Shown: one piece after another, positions 9,090 through 18,656 of the stretch | Numbering within the stretch: position 1 is the stretch's first letter | How the letters are laid out: the number at the start of each line of letters is the position of its first letter | Assembly: GCF_000712135.1 (NCBI RefSeq) | Contig: NZ_JOOE01000003.1 | Span: 62,001 to 126,000 of the forward strand | Length of the DNA stretch: 64,000 nt | Source of the DNA: Sphingomonas sp. UNC305MFCol5.2 | Lineage (GTDB): Bacteria > Pseudomonadota > Alphaproteobacteria > Sphingomonadales > Sphingomonadaceae | Reading direction: 5' to 3' | Notes under the pieces: model-generated | The model's database searches: none | Seen by the model: the letters and a program-made list of their open reading frames with translations, nothing else | Told to the model about the DNA's origin: nothing | Program-made: the position numbers and the translations under genes

Positions 9090-9140
9090 AACGGCTCTTC
9101 GGCTAGGGAACGATCAAACGATACCGATTTGGAGAGCCCG

Positions 9141-10448
9141 ATGACCGACGAAACCGAAGCCGAGCTGACCGGCGCCACCTCGCGCCGCCGTCCCAAGGCG
9201 AGCGTCGACAAGGTCGGCGACCGCAAGCTCAAGCCATCGACGATGATGATGGGCCATGGCTATGATCCGGTGCTGTCGGAAGGCTCGCTCAAGCCGCCGA
9301 TCTTCCTCACCTCGACCTTCGTCTTCCCCAGTGCCGCCGCGGGCAAGCGCCACTTCGAGGGTGTCACCGGCAAGCGGCCGGGCGGGGCCGACGGGCTCGT
9401 CTATTCGCGCTTCAACGGCCCCAACCAGGAAATCCTCGAGGATCGCCTCGGCATCTGGGAAGGCGCGGAAGATGCGCTCGCTTTCTCCTCGGGCATGTCG
9501 GCGATCGCCACTCTGTTCCTGTCGATGGTCAAGCCTGGGGACACGATCGTCCATTCAGGCCCGCTCTACGCCGCGACCGAGACGCTGATCGCGCGGATCC
9601 TCGGTCGTTTCGGCGTTCATTGGCTCGATTTCCCGGCGGGCGCGACCCGTGAGGAAATCGACGCGGTGCTCTCCAAAGCCGCCTCGGGCAATGTCGCTTT
9701 GATCTATCTCGAAAGCCCCGCCAACCCGACCAACGCTCTGGTCGACGTCGAGGCGGTCGCCGCCAGCCGCGACGCGATCTTCAAGGGCGCGAAGCCGCCG
9801 ATCGCGATCGACAATACCTTCCTCGGACCCTTGTGGGCCCAGCCGCTCAGGCAAGGCGCCGACATCGTCGTCTATTCGCTCACCAAATATGCAGGCGGCC
9901 ATTCGGACCTTGTCGCGGGCGGCGTGCTCGGCTCGAAGGAGCACATCAACACGATCCGGCTGATGCGCAACACGATCGGCACGATCTGCGATCCCAACAC
10001 TGCGTGGATGCTGCTGCGCAGCCTCGAAACGCTCGAGCTCCGCATGAGCCGCGCCGGCGAGAACGCCGTGAAGGTCTGCGAATTCCTGCGCACGCACCCC
10101 AAGGTCGAACATGTCGGCTATCTCGGCTTCCTCGAGGAAGGATCGCGCCAGGCCGACATCTACAAGCGCCACTGCACCGGCGCCGGCTCGACCTTCTCGC
10201 TCTATCTGAAGGGCGGCGAGAAGGAGGCGTTCGCGTTCCTCGACGCGCTCAAGATCGCCAAGCTCGCAGTCAGCCTCGGCGGTACCGAGACGCTGGCCAG
10301 CCACCCCGCCGGCATGACGCATCTCTCGGTGCCCGAGGCACGCAAACAGGCGCTGGGGATCACCGACAATCTCGTCCGCATCTCGATCGGCGTCGAGGAT
10401 GCCGACGATCTGATCTCGGACTTCGAGGAAGCGCTGAAGGCAGTCTAG
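9141..10448 (+). CDS. Cystathionine gamma-synthase/lyase family PLP enzyme
   Basis: A 435-residue PLP-dependent enzyme of the Cys/Met metabolism family (cystathionine gamma-synthase, beta/gamma-lyase, O-acetylhomoserine sulfhydrylase). The PLP lysine lies in YSLTKYAGGHSDLVAGG; other marks are FSSGMSAIATLFL, YLESPANPTN and GGTETLASHPAGMTH. About 45 extra residues precede the usual N-terminus and the ETL..RFG loops differ from classical MetB. ATG 9141 follows GGAGAG with good spacing; a TTG 12 bases earlier is less likely. Which of the reactions it catalyses cannot be read from sequence. Confidence 0.85.
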   Translation: MTDETEAELTGATSRRRPKASVDKVGDRKLKPSTMMMGHGYDPVLSEGSLKPPIFLTSTFVFPSAAAGKRHFEGVTGKRPGGADGLVYSRFNGPNQEILEDRLGIWEGAEDALAFSSGMSAIATLFLSMVKPGDTIVHSGPLYAATETLIARILGRFGVHWLDFPAGATREEIDAVLSKAASGNVALIYLESPANPTNALVDVEAVAASRDAIFKGAKPPIAIDNTFLGPLWAQPLRQGADIVVYSLTKYAGGHSDLVAGGVLGSKEHINTIRLMRNTIGTICDPNTAWMLLRSLETLELRMSRAGENAVKVCEFLRTHPKVEHVGYLGFLEEGSRQADIYKRHCTGAGSTFSLYLKGGEKEAFAFLDALKIAKLAVSLGGTETLASHPAGMTHLSVPEARKQALGITDNLVRISIGVEDADDLISDFEEALKAV

Positions 10449-10472
10449 CGTCGGATTCAGCGCGCTTGAATC

Positions 10473-10573
10473 TGTTCCCCGGCGAAGGCCGGGGCCCAGT
10501 TTCGATGGACTTGAGAAGACATCCCGTCCTCGATGGCGACTCGCGACTGGGCCCCGGCCTTCGCCGGGGAACA
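10473..10573. repeat. Paired palindrome, CCCCGGCGAAGG family
   Basis: Arms at 10473-10500 and 10546-10573 are exact 28-base inverse copies. Each arm holds the hairpin CCCCGGC-GAAG-GCCGGGG followed on the inner side by CCCAGT. Only 45 bases separate the arms. The core is the same as in the arms around the broken GIY-YIG gene at 56.5 kb. It lies between two convergent genes and may also end transcription. Confidence 0.92.
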
Positions 10574-10602
10574 CAAACGCTTCAATGCAGCGGGATAAAT
10601 TT

Positions 10603-11619
10603 CTAGTCGGGCCGCGCGATCGCTCTCGCCAGCAACTCGGCCATCGTGCGATGGTCGGTAAGCGACGGATGCCAGTCGCATCCGGTCAGTTCCAGCGCTG
10701 GGACCCGCACGGCCTTTGCGCCGGTCGCGGCGGCGACCGCCTCGACATCGGTGAAGAAATTATCCGCGGCCATCAGGAAGATGCGCGCCTGCGGTTGTTG
10801 CCCCTTCCGGGCACGGACAAAGGCGACGTACTTCGCCCGATAATCCGCGCGCAGCGCCGCCGCGTCGGCCCAGGCCTCGCCGGGCTTGAGCGGCGTCGAG
10901 AAGTCGTTGGTGCCGAGGTTGATGACGATGGTCTGCGGCCGCCATGCGGGATCGGCGGCGGCAGGCGCGGGATCGCCCGGGATCGCGCGATCGTACAGGA
11001 AGGGCAGGCTCTCGCCCGGCTTGTGGCCGGCATAGTTGCGCACGATCCCATAGCCCGAATAGGCGATCACGCGATACTCGGCATCCAGCCGCCGCGCCAG
11101 CAGCGGCCCGAACGCCTGCTGCGTATCGGTAGTGTCATGGACCTGTGTGCCCGGACATTCGTGCTTGGTCGAGGTGTCGCCATAGCCGACGCTGTGCGAA
11201 TCGCCGATGAACTCGATCCGGCGCTTTCGCGCGAGTGGCGGCAACGCCGTGCCATTGGTGAAAAAGCCGTAGAAGCTGCTGCTCCCCGACTGGCTTTCGG
11301 TCAGCTTCTCGAGGCGAACGACATGCGCGCCTGGCGCAAGTCCGGCGATCTTCACCTCGGTAAGGCCGCGGCTGGTCAATGTCCGGAAGGGCTTGCCGTC
11401 GATCTGCACCCGCATGAAATCGCCCCGTGGATCCACACGGACGGTCACGGCGGTGCCCTGAAAGCGCCCCTCGAAATAGACGCCAGGCCACCCGGCACGC
11501 ATTTCACGCCCCTCGACGGTGACGCGCCCACCCACATGAACCGGCAACATTACCCCTTCGGGTGCCTGCGCGGCGGACAAAGAGAGAGGGGCGAACAGTG
11601 CAAGCGCGGCAGTCTTCAT
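10603..11619 (-). CDS. Exported CE2-like SGNH esterase
   Basis: A 338-residue secreted esterase with the layout of carbohydrate esterase family 2: signal peptide (MKTAALALFAPLSLSAAQA), an N-terminal beta-sandwich to about residue 125, then an SGNH hydrolase domain. Block I is IGDSHSVGYGD with the nucleophile Ser, the Asn block is NLGTNDFS, and the C-terminal catalytic His is in DWHPSLTDH. CE2 enzymes remove acetyl groups from plant polysaccharides such as xylan or mannan. The nearby GH9 and GH92 genes fit a role in polysaccharide breakdown, though the strand and spacing do not make them one operon. Confidence 0.82.
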   Translation of the reverse strand: MKTAALALFAPLSLSAAQAPEGVMLPVHVGGRVTVEGREMRAGWPGVYFEGRFQGTAVTVRVDPRGDFMRVQIDGKPFRTLTSRGLTEVKIAGLAPGAHVVRLEKLTESQSGSSSFYGFFTNGTALPPLARKRRIEFIGDSHSVGYGDTSTKHECPGTQVHDTTDTQQAFGPLLARRLDAEYRVIAYSGYGIVRNYAGHKPGESLPFLYDRAIPGDPAPAAADPAWRPQTIVINLGTNDFSTPLKPGEAWADAAALRADYRAKYVAFVRARKGQQPQARIFLMAADNFFTDVEAVAAATGAKAVRVPALELTGCDWHPSLTDHRTMAELLARAIARPD

Positions 11620-11671
11620 CTTGCCACCCTAGGGCGTGGAATACGGCTCGTCAGCCCCGGAACCGCGTGCG

Positions 11672-11872
11672 ATGGGCATCGGGGACGCCCTTCTCGAAGT
11701 CCGTGGCCGCCCGTCGACGCCGCTCGAGCAGGCGACCTGGGATCCCCAGGTCAAGGCAGGCAAAGCCTGGTTCGCGCCGATCGTGAGCAAGGAGCGCACC
11801 CAGCTCAAGGCGGCATTGATCAAGGCGGCCGAGGGCAAATTGGTCTGCGCCGAGCTGGCAAAGGCGATCTGA
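11672..11872 (+). CDS. Small hypothetical ORF, possibly a gene remnant
   Basis: An open frame of 66 codons from ATG 11672 (a GTG at 11636 would add 12) with good GC bias in third positions, encoding MGIGDALLEVRG... and ending KLVCAELAKAI. No signal peptide, membrane segment or known motif is visible, and there is no clear ribosome binding site. It lies between the divergently unrelated esterase and MFS genes. It could be a genuine short protein or the 3' end of a lost gene. I do not recognise it. Confidence 0.3.
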   Translation: MGIGDALLEVRGRPSTPLEQATWDPQVKAGKAWFAPIVSKERTQLKAALIKAAEGKLVCAELAKAI

Positions 11873-11913
11873 CGCCTGAGCCCCACAACATACTGGAATT
11901 TAATCCAAACCAA

Positions 11914-13497
11914 TCAAGCAATCAGCGGTTCGTCCATCGCCTCGTCGAGCCGGCGCAGATCGCTGCCCCGCGTCTCGCGGCCGAACCACGCCACCAGCCC
12001 CAGCGCGATCAGCGTCGGCACCATGATCGCGATCGCGGCCCAGCCCATCGCCGGCACCAGCGCCGTGATCGACAGCAATTGCGCAAGGACCCCGCCCGCC
12101 TTGGTGCATGCCGCCACCCAGCCGGTCGCCCGGCCGCGCACGCGCATCGGGAAGCTCTCGGCGGTATAAGGCAACAGGATCGCGATGATCCCGTTTGATC
12201 CGACGATCAGCAGCGCCACCGGCAGCACGGGCGATCCGCTGCCGCTCAGCTCTAGCCACATCACACCCACCAGCCCGAGCAAGGTGATGCCGATCACCGT
12301 GACGAGCGACCATTTGGTGCTCCATCGGCTGTAGATGAAGGCGCAGACGAACACCGTGGGGAAGGCGATCAACGCCGATGCGGCGAGTAGCTTGCTCGAC
12401 ACCGCGACCGAATAGCCCTTGCTCACCAGATCGGCGGGAAGCCAGAGCAATAGCCCGAAATTGATCAGCCCCCAGGCGAGAGCGGCAATCGACAGCGCGG
12501 TAAGCTTGCCGATCAGCTTGGCGCCGGTGAGCGGCACATGCGCCTTCGCGCCCGACTCCGCCGCCTTGGGCGCCGCCACTTTCTTCACGGTCGAGCCGAA
12601 CCGCGCCATCACCGCCGCGGCCTCGGCGCGACGACCGCGCGCGAGCAGGAACTTGGCCGATTCGGGAATGAACACCCCAAGCAGGACCAGCAGCAGCCCG
12701 GTCGGCAGGTTGAGCAGCCACAATATCCGCCATCCGAAGATCGGCTGGAGCAATGCCGATGCGCCGCTCGCCGCGAAATAACCGCCGACCGCGCCGAGCC
12801 CGCCGACCAGCACGAGGCTCCAGCCGCGATGCTTGCTCGGCATCATCTCGGCGAGCAGCGCGTAGGTGACCGGCAGCATGCCGCCGGCGGCCGCGCCCAT
12901 CATGAAGCACATGCCGATATTCCACGCGAGGCTGGGCATCGCGCCGCAGATCGACGTGCCGACGAACATCACCGCCGAAAGCAGGATCGAGGCTTTCCGC
13001 CCATAGATGTCGGCGAGCACGCCCCACACCACCGATCCGGTCACCGTGCCCAGCAATGCGAAGAAGGGCACAAGCGACACGGTCGCTTTGGGCACGCCAT
13101 ATTCCATGATCATGCCCGGCACGGTGAACCCCAATGCCGCGGGCTTCATGATGTCGATGATCAATGCGACGACCAGCACCGCCATCAGCCCCCAATGCGC
13201 CGGGCTCAGATGCGCGTCCTCGGGCGCCGCGATCTCGAAGCTTTCGCTCGCCGCGCGGTGCGCGGCGACGTCACGCGGAAGCAGGCCGTACGCGGCGACG
13301 AGGCAGCCGATGATGATCAGCCCCATGCCGGCGACCATGTCCCAGCCCATCGCCATGCCGGCGAGCATGAAGTGCATGTCGCGGCCCATCATGAACATGG
13401 GCACGTGCATCAGCACCCCCGCGGTGACCGCCGCGCAGCCGAGCACGAAGATCCAGGCACCGCGCCGATCGGACAAGACACTGCTCAACTGCACCAC
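11914..13497 (-). CDS. MFS transporter
   Basis: A major facilitator superfamily transporter of about 527 residues with around 12-14 hydrophobic segments. MFS motifs are present: GVLADIYGRKASIL between TM2 and TM3, and YTAESFPMRVRGRATGW in the second half, which resembles the sugar/aromatic-acid porter branch. The first 60 residues contain an extra methionine-rich pair of helices (HVPMFMMGRDMHFMLAGMAMGWDM). GTG 13497 is the chosen start because the frame upstream is not conserved-looking; the start is uncertain. It is divergent from the GH9 gene, with a LacI-type palindrome between them, suggesting uptake of a product of polysaccharide breakdown. Confidence 0.8.
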   Translation of the reverse strand: MVQLSSVLSDRRGAWIFVLGCAAVTAGVLMHVPMFMMGRDMHFMLAGMAMGWDMVAGMGLIIIGCLVAAYGLLPRDVAAHRAASESFEIAAPEDAHLSPAHWGLMAVLVVALIIDIMKPAALGFTVPGMIMEYGVPKATVSLVPFFALLGTVTGSVVWGVLADIYGRKASILLSAVMFVGTSICGAMPSLAWNIGMCFMMGAAAGGMLPVTYALLAEMMPSKHRGWSLVLVGGLGAVGGYFAASGASALLQPIFGWRILWLLNLPTGLLLVLLGVFIPESAKFLLARGRRAEAAAVMARFGSTVKKVAAPKAAESGAKAHVPLTGAKLIGKLTALSIAALAWGLINFGLLLWLPADLVSKGYSVAVSSKLLAASALIAFPTVFVCAFIYSRWSTKWSLVTVIGITLLGLVGVMWLELSGSGSPVLPVALLIVGSNGIIAILLPYTAESFPMRVRGRATGWVAACTKAGGVLAQLLSITALVPAMGWAAIAIMVPTLIALGLVAWFGRETRGSDLRRLDEAMDEPLIA

Positions 13498-13533
13498 CGC
13501 ACCCCCGAAGTCTTCCCCCGCCCCTTTTGTCTG

Positions 13534-13547
13534 TGTTAACGCTAACT
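13534..13547. promoter_or_regulatory. LacI-family type operator
   Basis: TGTTAACGCTAACT matches the LacI/GalR-family operator pattern TGTTAGCGCTAACA at 12 of 14 positions, including the central CG. It lies between the divergent MFS and GH9 genes, 43 bases before the GH9 start, so it could control both. No lacI-type gene is in the window. Confidence 0.5.
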
Positions 13548-13589
13548 TCACCAAGCGCCCGGGCAAATCCGGGCATAGAGGAGAGCGAC

Positions 13590-16112
13590 GTGAAGGGCAA
13601 AATCGGGCGCCGGCTGTTAAGTGTGTTTCTTCTGGCGAGCGCGGCGGCGCTGGCGCCCCCGATTGCCGCACAAGAGAATATCCGCCTCGACGAGGCCGGC
13701 TATTTCGAGGAGCGCGGCGTCAACGTCCTCGTTTTCTCCAACTGGTATGACGGCCTGTTCGCCGATTCGAAGATCAGCGGCGTCGAGATCGTCCAGCAGG
13801 GCGAGCGCACCGCGACCAACGGCGATGTCCGCCTCTCCGCCACCCCCGGCCAATGGGACCCGATCGGCCGGATGGTGAAACGCGACGTCGATACGAAGAC
13901 CGGCACGATCGAGGCGCTGCTCGAATATCCCGAATACAAGTTCCAGTACCGCATCCGCGCCGAGCGTAGGGCGGACGGCGTGCATGTCGCGGTGATCCTC
14001 GACCAGCCCTTGCCCGCCGCGCTCGCCGGCAAGGCGGGGTTCAACCTCGAATTCCTGCCCCCGGCCTATTTCCACAAGAGCTTCCTCGCCGACGGCAGGC
14101 CCGGCGCCTTCCCGCTCTACCCTGCAGGCGACATGATCGCCGGCGGCGAACGCAACGCCGCGAGCGGACGCGACATCGGCCCCGGCGCCGAACCGCTGCC
14201 GATGGCCTCAGGCAAGACCTTGGTATTCGCCCCCGAGGATCCCGCACGCCGCGTCACGGTCCGCGCCGACACCGGCAGCCTCGAACTGTTCGACGGCCGC
14301 AACCAGGCGCAGAACGGCTGGTTCGTGCTGCGCAGCCTGCTGCCGGCAGGCAAGACCGGCCGCGTCGTCGAATGGACGCTCAGCCCCAACAGCGTTCCCG
14401 GCTGGCTGCGCGATCCGGTGATCGGCCATTCGCAGCTCGGCTACACGCCCGCGCAGGCCAAGACCGCGGTGATCGAGCTCGACGCCAATGCGAAGTCCGC
14501 GGGCCCGGCGCGGCTGCTCCGCATCGACGCGACCGGCAACACCACGGTCGCGCTGTCCGCCACGCCCAAAGTCTGGGGTAAATATCTGCGCTACAATTAC
14601 CTGACCTTCGATTTCAGCAGCGTTCGCCAGCCCGGCCTCTACAGCCTCGAATATGCCGGCAAGCGCACCGCCAGCTTCCGCATCGATCCCGCCATCTACG
14701 CCGACGCGTGGCATCCGAGCCTCGACGTCTATCTGCCCGTCCAGATGGATCACATGCTGGTCAACGAGGCCTATCGCGTCTGGCACGGCGACAGCCACCG
14801 CGACGATGCGCGGCAAGCCCCGACCGACCACGAGCATGTCGATCTCTACGCCCAAGGTCCCACCACCGACACGAAGTATAAGCCCGGCGAGCACATCCCC
14901 GGCCTCAATGTCGGCGGCTGGCTCGACGCGGGCGATTTCGACATCCGCACCCAGACCCAATATGCCGTCGTCCGCACGCTCGTCGGCATCTGGGAGGACC
15001 ATAAGCCCAGCCGCGACCAGACCCTCGTCGATCAGGACCTCCGCCGCGTCGAGATGCACGTTCCCGATGGCAAACCCGACATCCTCCAGCAGATCGAGCA
15101 CGGCGTGCGCTATCTCGCCTCGATGTACGACGCGGTCGGCTATGCGGTGCACGGCGTGGTGGAGCCCGATGTCGCGCAATATACCCATCTCGGCGACGCC
15201 GCCTCGAAGACCGACGGGCTGGTCTACGATGCCAGTCTCAAATTCGGCGAGCGCAAGGGCGATCGCAGCGGCACCCCCGACGATCGCTGGGTATTCACCA
15301 GCAAGTCGAGCGCACTCAATTACGGCTCTGCGGCGGCATTGGCCGCATCGAGCCGCGCGCTGCGCGGGTACGATGACGCGCTCGCCGACAAGGCGCTGAA
15401 GATCGCGCGCCAAGTCTGGGCCGAGGAGCATGGCCGCGCCCCCAACACGTTCAGCCACGGCAACACCACCGGCGGCTGGCTGCCCGGCGAGGAGTTCACT
15501 GCCGCGGTCGAGCTGCTTGCGACGACGAAGGACCCGCAATATGCCGCGCGGATCGCGGCGCTCTGGCCCGAGATCACGCCGCGCTTCGGCCTATATGCCG
15601 AGACGGCGTTGCAGGCGCTCCCGTTCATGGACGCGGCCTATCGCGGCAATGTCGAGGCCGCGGTGCGCAAGCTCAAGGCGAGCAGCACGCCCTTTACCGG
15701 CGCCAATCCCTATGGCGTGCCGATCACCACCGGCGGCTGGGCGGGCAATGGCGCGGTGATCCAGACCGGCCTCACCGATTATGCGATCCACAAGGCCTTT
15801 CCCGCGCTGAGCGACGGCCAGGGCGTGTTCCGCGCGCTCGATTATCTCCACGGCACGCATCCGGGATCGGACATCTCGTTCGTGTCGGGCGTCGGCACCC
15901 GATCGAAGGAAGTCGCCTACGGCAACAACCGCGCCGACTTCTCGTTCATCGCCGGCGGCGTCGTTCCCGGCGCCTTGATCCTCAAGCCCGATTTCCCCGA
16001 GAACAGCGAGAATTGGCCGTTCTTTTGGGGCGAGAACGAATATGTCGTGAACATGAGCCCCAGCTATATCGCGCTGGTGCAGGCCGCGATCGACTTGTCG
16101 GGCAGGAACTGA
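13590..16112 (+). CDS. Glycoside hydrolase family 9 (endoglucanase-type)
   Basis: An 840-residue exported enzyme. GTG 13590 follows GAGGAGAG and gives a normal signal peptide ending near APPIAAQ. An N-terminal Ig-like CelD_N region (roughly residues 280-370, HSQLGYTPAQAKTAVI onward) precedes the (alpha/alpha)6 barrel. The GH9 catalytic base pair is seen in GGWLDAGDFD (Asp446 and Asp449) and the proton-donor Glu in FFWGENEYVVN (Glu815 or Glu817). About 250 residues in front of the Ig-like part are extra compared with minimal GH9 enzymes. Expected substrate is a beta-1,4-glucan or glucosaminide; which one is unknown. Confidence 0.88.
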   Translation: MKGKIGRRLLSVFLLASAAALAPPIAAQENIRLDEAGYFEERGVNVLVFSNWYDGLFADSKISGVEIVQQGERTATNGDVRLSATPGQWDPIGRMVKRDVDTKTGTIEALLEYPEYKFQYRIRAERRADGVHVAVILDQPLPAALAGKAGFNLEFLPPAYFHKSFLADGRPGAFPLYPAGDMIAGGERNAASGRDIGPGAEPLPMASGKTLVFAPEDPARRVTVRADTGSLELFDGRNQAQNGWFVLRSLLPAGKTGRVVEWTLSPNSVPGWLRDPVIGHSQLGYTPAQAKTAVIELDANAKSAGPARLLRIDATGNTTVALSATPKVWGKYLRYNYLTFDFSSVRQPGLYSLEYAGKRTASFRIDPAIYADAWHPSLDVYLPVQMDHMLVNEAYRVWHGDSHRDDARQAPTDHEHVDLYAQGPTTDTKYKPGEHIPGLNVGGWLDAGDFDIRTQTQYAVVRTLVGIWEDHKPSRDQTLVDQDLRRVEMHVPDGKPDILQQIEHGVRYLASMYDAVGYAVHGVVEPDVAQYTHLGDAASKTDGLVYDASLKFGERKGDRSGTPDDRWVFTSKSSALNYGSAAALAASSRALRGYDDALADKALKIARQVWAEEHGRAPNTFSHGNTTGGWLPGEEFTAAVELLATTKDPQYAARIAALWPEITPRFGLYAETALQALPFMDAAYRGNVEAAVRKLKASSTPFTGANPYGVPITTGGWAGNGAVIQTGLTDYAIHKAFPALSDGQGVFRALDYLHGTHPGSDISFVSGVGTRSKEVAYGNNRADFSFIAGGVVPGALILKPDFPENSENWPFFWGENEYVVNMSPSYIALVQAAIDLSGRN

Positions 16113-16122
16113 AAACCAAAAC

Positions 16123-16228
16123 GTCACCCCGGCCTTGTGCCGGGGTCCACCGTGCGGCGGCGGCTGGACAAGCGGCTCCAGCTTCTCCGCAAGGGGCGCA
16201 GTGGACCCCGGCACAAGGCCGGGGTGAC
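16123..16228. repeat. Paired palindrome, CCCCGG family
   Basis: Arms at 16123-16150 and 16201-16228 are exact 28-base inverse copies, with core CCCCGGC-CTTGT-GCCGGGG style hairpins and inner ends GTCCAC. Spacer is 50 bases. It starts 11 bases after the GH9 stop codon and ends before the GH92 gene, so it may also attenuate read-through between them. Confidence 0.92.
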
Positions 16229-16279
16229 GGCCTCGTAAACGGTTGGCACTGTCATCGGGCCATGCTTTAACCCCGCGCC

Positions 16280-18604
16280 ATGCCCAGTAGCTTTCGTCGC
16301 GCCTTTGCCGCGCTCGCCGCTTTGTCGCTCACGACGTCTCCCCTCATCGCCCAGACCACGTACGAAAGCGTCGATCCGTTCATCGGCACCGGCGGCGAAG
16401 GCCATACCTTCCCCGGCGCCGTCGCGCCGTTCGGGATGGTCCAGCTGAGCCCCGACACCGACACCGGCTGCGTCATCCGCGAATGCTACGGCCACGCCGC
16501 GGGCTATCGCCATGACGACCCGACGATCCAGGGCTTCTCGCACACCCATTTCTCGGGCGCCGGCCATTCGGATCTCGGCGATTTCCTCGTCATGCCCGCC
16601 GCCGGCGAGAGCGTGCCGCTCGAACCGGGCGACCCGAAGACCCCCGGCTCGGGCTATCGCTCGCGCTTCAGCCACGACACCGAGACCGCGCAGCCGGGCT
16701 ATTACGGCGTCACCCTCGCCGATTCGGGCATCCGCGCCGAGATGACCGCGGGCATTCGCGTCGGCGTCCATCGCTACGCCTTTCCGGCCGGCGCCCCCGC
16801 GCATCTGATCCTCGATCTGCGCAGCGCGCTCTACAATTATCCGGGCAAGACGCTCTGGTCGTCGATCCGCATCCGCCCCGACGGCACCATCACGGGCATG
16901 CGCGAGACCCGCGGCTGGGCGCCGGCCCGGAAACTGTTCTTCGCGATGCGCCCCTCGGCGCCGCTGGCCGGCCACGCCTTCCTCAACCGGGAGGAGAAGA
17001 TCGAGTATAAGGGCTTCCAGGGGCCGGGCCGCGGGCGCGACGATGTCGATCAGCTAGCGGGCCGCGCGCTGGTCGCCCGGCTCGATTTCGGCAAGCTCGA
17101 CAAGCCGCTCGAATTGAAGGTCGCGATCTCCAGCGTCGACGAAGACAATGCGATCGCCAATCTCGACACCGAGCGCGGCGATTTCGATGCCGTCCGCGCC
17201 AAGACCCGGACCGCATGGGAGCAGGCGCTCGGCGCGATCGAGATCGAGGCGCCCGCCGCGACGAAGACGATGGTATCGACCGCGCTCTATCACGCGCTGA
17301 TGGCGCCGAGCATCTTCTCGGATGCCGACGGCCGTTATCGCGGTCCCGACGATCGGGTCCACAAGGCCGACGGCTTCACTTTCCACTCGACCTTCTCGCT
17401 CTGGGATACGTTCCGCGCCGAGCATCCCCTGCTGCTGCTCGTCCAGCCCGAGCGCCGCAATGCCGACTTCGTCCAGTCGCTGCTCGCCAGCCAGAAGGAG
17501 AGTCCGTTCGGCATCCTCCCGGTCTGGCAATTCCATGGCCGCGAGACGTGGACGATGATCGGCTATCATGCCGTGCCGGTGATCGCCGACGCGTATCTCA
17601 AGGGCGTGCGCGGCTTCGATGCGAACGCCGCGCTCGACGCGATGGTCAAGAGCGCGAGCTATGGCCCCTATGGCGGACTCGATCACTATATGAAGCTCGG
17701 CTACGTCCCCATCGACAAGGAGCCCGAAGCCGCCTCCAAGACCGTCGAATATGCCTATGACGACTGGACCATCGCCCGCATGGCCCGCGCGCTCGGCAAG
17801 GACGACGTCGCCGCCGCCTTCGAGAAGCGTTCGGCCAACTGGCGCAACAGCTTCGACGCGAAGACCGGCTTTCTCCGCGCCCGCAAGGCCGATGGCAGCT
17901 TCCGCACCCCCTTCGATCCCACCGCGATCAACTACGGATCGGATTATACCGAGGGCAACGCCTGGCAATATTCGTGGTTCGTCCCCCACGACCAGGCGGC
18001 GATGTTCGCCCTGCTCGGCGGCGACAAGGCTGCAGTCAAGAAGCTCGACGCGATGTTCGACTTCGACAATTCGAAGATCGACTACAGTCATGCCGAGGAC
18101 ATTGCCGGGCTGATCGGCCAGTACATCCACGGCAACGAGCCCAGCCACCACGTCGCCTATCTCTACAATTTCACCGGCCAGCCCTGGCGGACACAGGAGC
18201 GGCTGCAGCAGATCGTCGAGAGCCAGTACAAGACCGGCCCCGAAGGCCTTTCGGGCAATGACGATCTCGGCCAGATGTCATCGTGGCTCGTCTTCACGTC
18301 GCTCGGCTTCTATCCCGTCGCGCCCGGATCGAACCAATATGTGCTCGGCCGCCCCTTCGTGAACCGCGCCGCGCTGACCCTGCCCAACGGCAAGCGCTTC
18401 ACGGTGCTCGCGGAAGGTCTGTCGGACGCCAATCGCTATGTCGGCAAGGTCATGCTCAACGGCAAAACGCTGGACCGCAGCTATATCACGCACGATGAAC
18501 TCACCGCCGGCGGCGAGTTGCGCTTCACGATGCAGGCCCGGCCCAACAAGAGCCGGGCTACTTCTCGCGCGGCACGCCCCTTCTCGACGAGCACCACGCG
18601 TTAG
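16280..18604 (+). CDS. Glycoside hydrolase family 92 alpha-mannosidase
   Basis: A 774-residue exported calcium-dependent exo-alpha-mannosidase of family GH92. Signal peptide at 1-24 (...LTTSPLIAQ). Characteristic blocks: DPFIGTGGEGHTFPGA at the start of the N-terminal sandwich, IQGFSHTHFSGAGHSD, SLWDTFRAEHPLL, HGNEPSHHVAYLYN and GNDDLGQMSSWLVFTSLGFYP, the last two carrying catalytic acids and metal ligands in the family. Length is normal. It follows GH9 on the same strand but a palindromic repeat separates them. Mannosidase plus GH9 plus CE2 suggests use of plant mannan or glycoprotein glycans. Confidence 0.92.
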   Translation: MPSSFRRAFAALAALSLTTSPLIAQTTYESVDPFIGTGGEGHTFPGAVAPFGMVQLSPDTDTGCVIRECYGHAAGYRHDDPTIQGFSHTHFSGAGHSDLGDFLVMPAAGESVPLEPGDPKTPGSGYRSRFSHDTETAQPGYYGVTLADSGIRAEMTAGIRVGVHRYAFPAGAPAHLILDLRSALYNYPGKTLWSSIRIRPDGTITGMRETRGWAPARKLFFAMRPSAPLAGHAFLNREEKIEYKGFQGPGRGRDDVDQLAGRALVARLDFGKLDKPLELKVAISSVDEDNAIANLDTERGDFDAVRAKTRTAWEQALGAIEIEAPAATKTMVSTALYHALMAPSIFSDADGRYRGPDDRVHKADGFTFHSTFSLWDTFRAEHPLLLLVQPERRNADFVQSLLASQKESPFGILPVWQFHGRETWTMIGYHAVPVIADAYLKGVRGFDANAALDAMVKSASYGPYGGLDHYMKLGYVPIDKEPEAASKTVEYAYDDWTIARMARALGKDDVAAAFEKRSANWRNSFDAKTGFLRARKADGSFRTPFDPTAINYGSDYTEGNAWQYSWFVPHDQAAMFALLGGDKAAVKKLDAMFDFDNSKIDYSHAEDIAGLIGQYIHGNEPSHHVAYLYNFTGQPWRTQERLQQIVESQYKTGPEGLSGNDDLGQMSSWLVFTSLGFYPVAPGSNQYVLGRPFVNRAALTLPNGKRFTVLAEGLSDANRYVGKVMLNGKTLDRSYITHDELTAGGELRFTMQARPNKSRATSRAARPFSTSTTR

Positions 18605-18624
18605 GCTGGAGGACGCGAGAATGT

Positions 18625-18643
18625 CCGCCAATGTGGTTGGCGG
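18625..18643. terminator. Hairpin between convergent genes
   Basis: A 7-bp perfect stem (CCGCCAA with TTGGCGG, 5-base loop) lies between the ends of the GH92 gene and the convergent 143-residue gene. There is no strong T tract, so termination is only probable. Confidence 0.4.
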
Positions 18644-18656
18644 CCGTCCCGCGCCG

